Shown in pieces: positions 60,662 through 64,000 of a stretch of DNA of 64,000 bases. The notes below the pieces were generated by a model. The model worked only from the letters and a program-made list of their open reading frames with translations. It did not search any database and was not told the origin of the DNA. Source of the stretch: Lachnospiraceae bacterium (GTDB lineage Bacteria; Bacillota; Clostridia; Lachnospirales; Lachnospiraceae); the NCBI GenBank assembly GCA_015057425.1, contig SVEL01000006.1, forward strand, positions 62,001 through 126,000, read 5' to 3'. How positions within the stretch are numbered: position 1 is the first letter of the stretch; every line of letters begins with the position of its first letter. The translations under genes were made by a program, and so were the position numbers.

Positions 60662-61873
60662 ATGAAATTTACAGAGAGAGATTTTGTGCCGGTTCTTTTT
60701 GGCGGAGATATTAACAGTTACAGTGTTGCACGTGCATTTTACGAGCAGTATGGCGTGAAAAGTTATGTGTTTGGAAAGTACGCCAATGGACCGAGCTATA
60801 AAAGTAAGATTATAGAGTATACCAACGATGTCAATGTAGAAAAGGATGAGACATTTATAGGGTATGTCAACAAAATGGCTGATAAGTTTGCAGACAAGAA
60901 GATAGTACTTGTTGGCTGCGGTGACAGTTATGTTGCGCTTGCAAGCAGAAATAAAGATAAGTTTAGGGAAAATGTCATTGCTCCATATATTCCGTACGCC
61001 CTTATGGAAGAACTTCAGTTAAAGGAAAGATTCTATAGTCTGGCATGGCAGAATGGCATAGATTATCCACATACATTTGTATATAAGCCGGAAATGGGAC
61101 ACGATTTTCAGATAGAATATGAGTATCCTGTTATATTGAAGCCATCCAATGGTGTGATGTACTGGGAACATGAGTTTCCTACCCAGAAAAAAGTATATAA
61201 GATTAAATCAAGAGAAGAGCTTGACAAGGTTATAGATGATATTTACGGTGCAGGATATACAGATTCATTGATTATTCAGGATACAATTCCGGGAAATGAT
61301 GAATATATGTATGTACTTACATCATATTCCGGTAAGGATGGCAAGGTTAAGATGATGTGTCTCGGACACGTACTTTTAGAAGAACATACTCCTCACGGAA
61401 TGGGAAATCACGCAGTTATTCTTACAGAAAAAAATGAAGAACTGATGATGAAGGTTAAAGGACTTTTAGAGGACCTTAACTACGTAGGATATTCAAACTT
61501 TGACATCAAGTATGATACAAGAGACGGAAAGTTTAAGTTTTTTGAAATAAATACACGTCAGGGCAGAAGTAATTATTATGTTACAGGCTCAGGATTTAAT
61601 GTTGCTAAGTACATTGTTGAAGATTACGTATATAACAAAGAGCTTGGCTTTGAAATGTCAAAGGATTCACACCTCTGGCTTGTAGTACCGAAAAAGGTAG
61701 CCTTTAAGTATGTTAAGAATCCGGAAAACTTAAAGGGACTTAAGGAAAATTATAAAAATAAGTCAGTAGTTAATCCTGTATTTATGAAGGGAGATATTAA
61801 CCCTGAAAGATGGCTTAGAATGATGAAAAATCACCTTAGCCACTACAAAAAGTTTGAGACTTATTACAAGTAA
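60662..61873 (+). CDS. ATP-grasp carboxylate-amine ligase, possibly D-aspartate ligase-like
   Basis: About 403 residues from ATG 60662 (GGAGG upstream). The N-terminal pre-ATP-grasp part (VPVLFGGDINSYSVARAFYE) is followed by ATP-binding strands (YPVILKPSNGVMYWEHEF, SLIIQDTIPGNDEYMYVLT) and the metal site GYSNFDIKYD and FKFFEINTRQGRSNYYVTGSG. This layout resembles ATP-grasp ligases that add D-aspartate or other amino acids to peptidoglycan stem peptides. The next gene encodes a MurE ligase fused to an Asp/Glu racemase, which supports a cell-wall role. The substrate is inference from this context. Confidence 0.82.
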   Translation: MKFTERDFVPVLFGGDINSYSVARAFYEQYGVKSYVFGKYANGPSYKSKIIEYTNDVNVEKDETFIGYVNKMADKFADKKIVLVGCGDSYVALASRNKDKFRENVIAPYIPYALMEELQLKERFYSLAWQNGIDYPHTFVYKPEMGHDFQIEYEYPVILKPSNGVMYWEHEFPTQKKVYKIKSREELDKVIDDIYGAGYTDSLIIQDTIPGNDEYMYVLTSYSGKDGKVKMMCLGHVLLEEHTPHGMGNHAVILTEKNEELMMKVKGLLEDLNYVGYSNFDIKYDTRDGKFKFFEINTRQGRSNYYVTGSGFNVAKYIVEDYVYNKELGFEMSKDSHLWLVVPKKVAFKYVKNPENLKGLKENYKNKSVVNPVFMKGDINPERWLRMMKNHLSHYKKFETYYK

Positions 61874-61885
61874 GATTATAAGTAA

Positions 61886-61936
61886 AATCACCTTGAAATT
61901 AAGCCTGGTTAGAAATGTCAGGCGATTATGGTGATT
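61886..61936 (+). promoter_or_regulatory. Two-stem hairpin in the leader of the murE-racemase gene
   Basis: AATCACC / GGTGATT encloses GCCTG / CAGGC. It sits between the ATP-grasp stop and the GGAG RBS of the next gene, with no T-tail. It also covers an alternative in-frame ATG at 61915. Confidence 0.5.
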
Positions 61937-61953
61937 CCGAAACGGAGTTTGTT

Positions 61954-64000
61954 ATGCAGAAAATTTACTCATTAAAAGAATATTACGATATATTAAAGGA
62001 CACAGGACTTGTAGTTGAATATAATCTTAAAGAAATGGGTGCGCAGGTAAGTTATGTGACATACGATTCAAAGAAGGTGTCGGAAAATACACTTTTCATT
62101 TGTAAAGGCGTAGCATTTAAAGAGGATTACCTTATTGAAGCCGTTAGTAAGGGAGGTATCTGCTACGTATCAGAGAAAAAGTATGATAGTGTAGATACGT
62201 CGTACATTATCGTATCTGATATAAGAAAGGCAATGCCTTATCTTGCAGCCATGTTTAATAATTATGCGTGGAAAGAACTTAAGATGACAGGCATAACAGG
62301 TACAAAGGGTAAGTCAACCACAGCTTATTATGTAAAGGCTATAGTGGATGATTATCTTCTTGCAGCAGGTAAAAAGGAAAGTGCGATTATTTCATCCATA
62401 GATGTATATGACGGTGTTGAAAATAAAGAATCACATATTACTACACCGGAGGCAGTTGAGTTACAGGAGCACTTTAGAAATGCAGTTAACACAGGTATAG
62501 AGTATCTGGAAATGGAAGCATCAAGCCAGGCACTTAAATATAACAGACTTGATGAGACAAGATTTGATGTAGGAGTATTTTTAAATATTTCAGAAGACCA
62601 TATCAGTCCTATAGAACATCCTGATTTTGAGGATTACTTTGCAGCAAAGTTAAGGATTTTCGGATATTGTGACGTTGCATGTGTAAATATGGACAGCGAC
62701 TTTGCAGACAGAGTTTTAAAGTCGGCAGAGGCAGCAGGAAGTATAGTGACATTTGGAACGAAAGCAGGTTCGGATATATACGGATATGATATACGTAAGG
62801 AAGACGGAGAAATAGTATTTAACGTTAAATGCGACAGGTTTGACGAAGAATTCAGACTTGGAATGCCGGGGCTTTTCAATGTGGAAAATGCTTTGGCAGC
62901 AATTGCAGTAGCATATGTATATGAAATTCCATTGCCATATATTATGTCGGGACTTTTAAGAGCCCGTTCAAGCGGACGAATGGAACTTTACACAAGCAGA
63001 GATAAGAAAATAGTTGCAGTAGTTGATTATGCTCATAATAAGTTAAGCTTTGAGAAACTTTTTGAAACTACATTAAAAGAATATCCGGGTTACAGGATAG
63101 TTACCATATTTGGATGTCCGGGCAAGAAAGCATTGCTTAGAAGACGGGATTTGGGAACAGTTGCAGCAATGTATTCAGACAAGATTTTTCTTGTGGCAGA
63201 AGACCCTGGAGAAGAACCGGTTATAGATATATCAAGAGATATTGCACAGTATGTAGAGGCGGGAAACTGTCCATATGAAATGATAGAAGACAGAGGCGAG
63301 GCTATAGGCAAAGCCATAAGGGAAGCAGAAGATGCGACAGTTTTTCTCATTACCGGTAAAGGCAATGAAACCAGACAAAAGTATGGAAGAGAATATTTAG
63401 ATTGTCCGTCTGACGTAGATTATGTGAAGCAGTTTTTAAAGGAATATGATGATAAAAATTGCGGTTCACTGGGTGTTATAGGCGGCGTTGGTCCGGCAGC
63501 ATCTTCATTTTTCTATCAGCGTATAATTAACAGAACAGATGCACACAAAGATCAGGAACATATCGATATTGTTCTCCTTAGTCATGCCACAATTCCTGAC
63601 AGAACAGCAGCGATAGTTGCAGGAGACACAAAAGAAGTTGTTGATGTATTTGTAAATGATGTAAAGAAGCTTGAAGCCTTAGGCGTAAAAAATATTGCCA
63701 TACCGTGTAATACTTCATACGCATTTTATGAACAGATGCAGGCAGCAACCAATGTAAATATCATAAATATGGTTGCCGAAAGTGTTAAATACGCCGTAGA
63801 TAATATGAATGTTAAAAACATTGGTGTTATGGCAACAGACGGCACCATTTTATCTGAAGTATATAAGAAAGAATGCGAAAAGTTGGGTGTGGGATATGTA
63901 ATACCATCACCTGACAGACAGAAAGATGTAATGCACATCATATATGAAGAAGTAAAAAAAGGAAGACGGGGTTCAAAGAAACTGTTTGACGGAGTTGTAG
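61954..64000 (+). CDS. murE: MurE-type Mur ligase fused to an aspartate/glutamate racemase (3' end outside window)
   Basis: Open from ATG 61954 (GGAG 6 bases upstream) to the window end, 682 codons so far, and absent from the ORF track because no stop is reached. Residues 1-490 are MurE: P-loop TGTKGKSTTAYY (near 113), MEASSQALKYNR, the carbamylated Lys region YFAAKLRIFG, and DYAHNKLSFEKL. Where DAP-type MurE has DNPR this protein has EDPGEEP, and GTKGK is the form seen in lysine-type enzymes, so it may not add diaminopimelate. Residues about 495-682 form a racemase: GVIGGVGPAASSFFYQRI, AIPCNTSYAF with one catalytic Cys, IGVMATDGT. The second Cys would lie outside. Confidence 0.9.
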   Translation, partial: MQKIYSLKEYYDILKDTGLVVEYNLKEMGAQVSYVTYDSKKVSENTLFICKGVAFKEDYLIEAVSKGGICYVSEKKYDSVDTSYIIVSDIRKAMPYLAAMFNNYAWKELKMTGITGTKGKSTTAYYVKAIVDDYLLAAGKKESAIISSIDVYDGVENKESHITTPEAVELQEHFRNAVNTGIEYLEMEASSQALKYNRLDETRFDVGVFLNISEDHISPIEHPDFEDYFAAKLRIFGYCDVACVNMDSDFADRVLKSAEAAGSIVTFGTKAGSDIYGYDIRKEDGEIVFNVKCDRFDEEFRLGMPGLFNVENALAAIAVAYVYEIPLPYIMSGLLRARSSGRMELYTSRDKKIVAVVDYAHNKLSFEKLFETTLKEYPGYRIVTIFGCPGKKALLRRRDLGTVAAMYSDKIFLVAEDPGEEPVIDISRDIAQYVEAGNCPYEMIEDRGEAIGKAIREAEDATVFLITGKGNETRQKYGREYLDCPSDVDYVKQFLKEYDDKNCGSLGVIGGVGPAASSFFYQRIINRTDAHKDQEHIDIVLLSHATIPDRTAAIVAGDTKEVVDVFVNDVKKLEALGVKNIAIPCNTSYAFYEQMQAATNVNIINMVAESVKYAVDNMNVKNIGVMATDGTILSEVYKKECEKLGVGYVIPSPDRQKDVMHIIYEEVKKGRRGSKKLFDGVV

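Noticed and set aside
61915-61953. Upstream in-frame ATG for the murE-racemase gene
   Set aside because: It lies inside a hairpin and has no SD, while ATG 61954 has GGAG at good spacing.

Overview
The window reads as a chromosomal piece of a low-GC, anaerobic, Gram-positive gut or rumen bacterium, most likely a Lachnospiraceae-type Clostridium relative. The reasons are an intact spoIIAA-spoIIAB-sigF sporulation operon, a valyl T-box leader, Gram-positive ribosome binding sites almost everywhere, a clostridial flavodiiron protein with its ferredoxin, and several plant- or host-glycan enzymes. I do not assign a species. Taxonomy and all family names are recalled from sequence motifs, not searched.

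Layout. 0-8.9 kb: the end of a GH2 enzyme, a chemoreceptor, a MATE exporter, then a minus-strand operon of a zinc-ribbon membrane protein, a heparinase II/III-like protein and a GH51 arabinofuranosidase lipoprotein. 9-15 kb: an RlmI-type rRNA methyltransferase, a GGDEF-EAL protein with a lectin-like C-terminus, a PflA-like radical SAM protein and aspartokinase. 14.9-19.3 kb: AraC-type regulator facing galK, then a small membrane protein, thiN and galE. 19.4-25.3 kb: an Agr/VirR-type two-component system, a matching pair of LytTR boxes, a tiny ORF, a membrane-anchored protein and an FtsX-type ABC transporter. 25.3-34.7 kb: T-box leader plus valS, a FapA-like protein, folC, a TPR protein and the spoIIA operon. 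34.6-38.7 kb: a membrane protein, an auxin-efflux-type carrier and a SNF2 helicase. 38.8-48.2 kb: a GH112 phosphorylase, dgt, a fruK-ptsH-ptsI cluster and a large lipoprotein. 48.3-51.3 kb: an accessory islet with an AbiE toxin-antitoxin pair, a decayed KilA-N gene and a HicA toxin without a visible HicB. 51.3-56.3 kb: a Crp/Fnr regulator facing a ferredoxin-flavodiiron operon, then small membrane proteins and an MFS-like transporter. 56.5-64 kb: a GH120 beta-xylosidase, palindrome-rich DNA, tRNA-Leu, a 2-hydroxyacid dehydrogenase, an ATP-grasp ligase, and a MurE ligase fused in frame to an Asp/Glu racemase that runs off the window.

Working together. GH112 makes galactose-1-phosphate directly, and GalK and GalE belong to the same Leloir route. 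GH2, GH51 and GH120 point to hemicellulose side chains and xylo-oligosaccharides. The ATP-grasp and MurE-racemase pair looks like a cell-wall module that makes and adds an acidic D-amino acid.

The strongest unusual signals are: two 270-bp intergenic elements at 41.16 and 59.03 kb with the same nested inverted-repeat plan but different arm sequences that change together; the MurE-racemase fusion; the cytoplasmic GGDEF-EAL-lectin protein; the predicted LytTR circuit; an HPr with Lys in place of the regulatory Ser46; and a 167-bp palindromic element between the valS T-box and the valS start.
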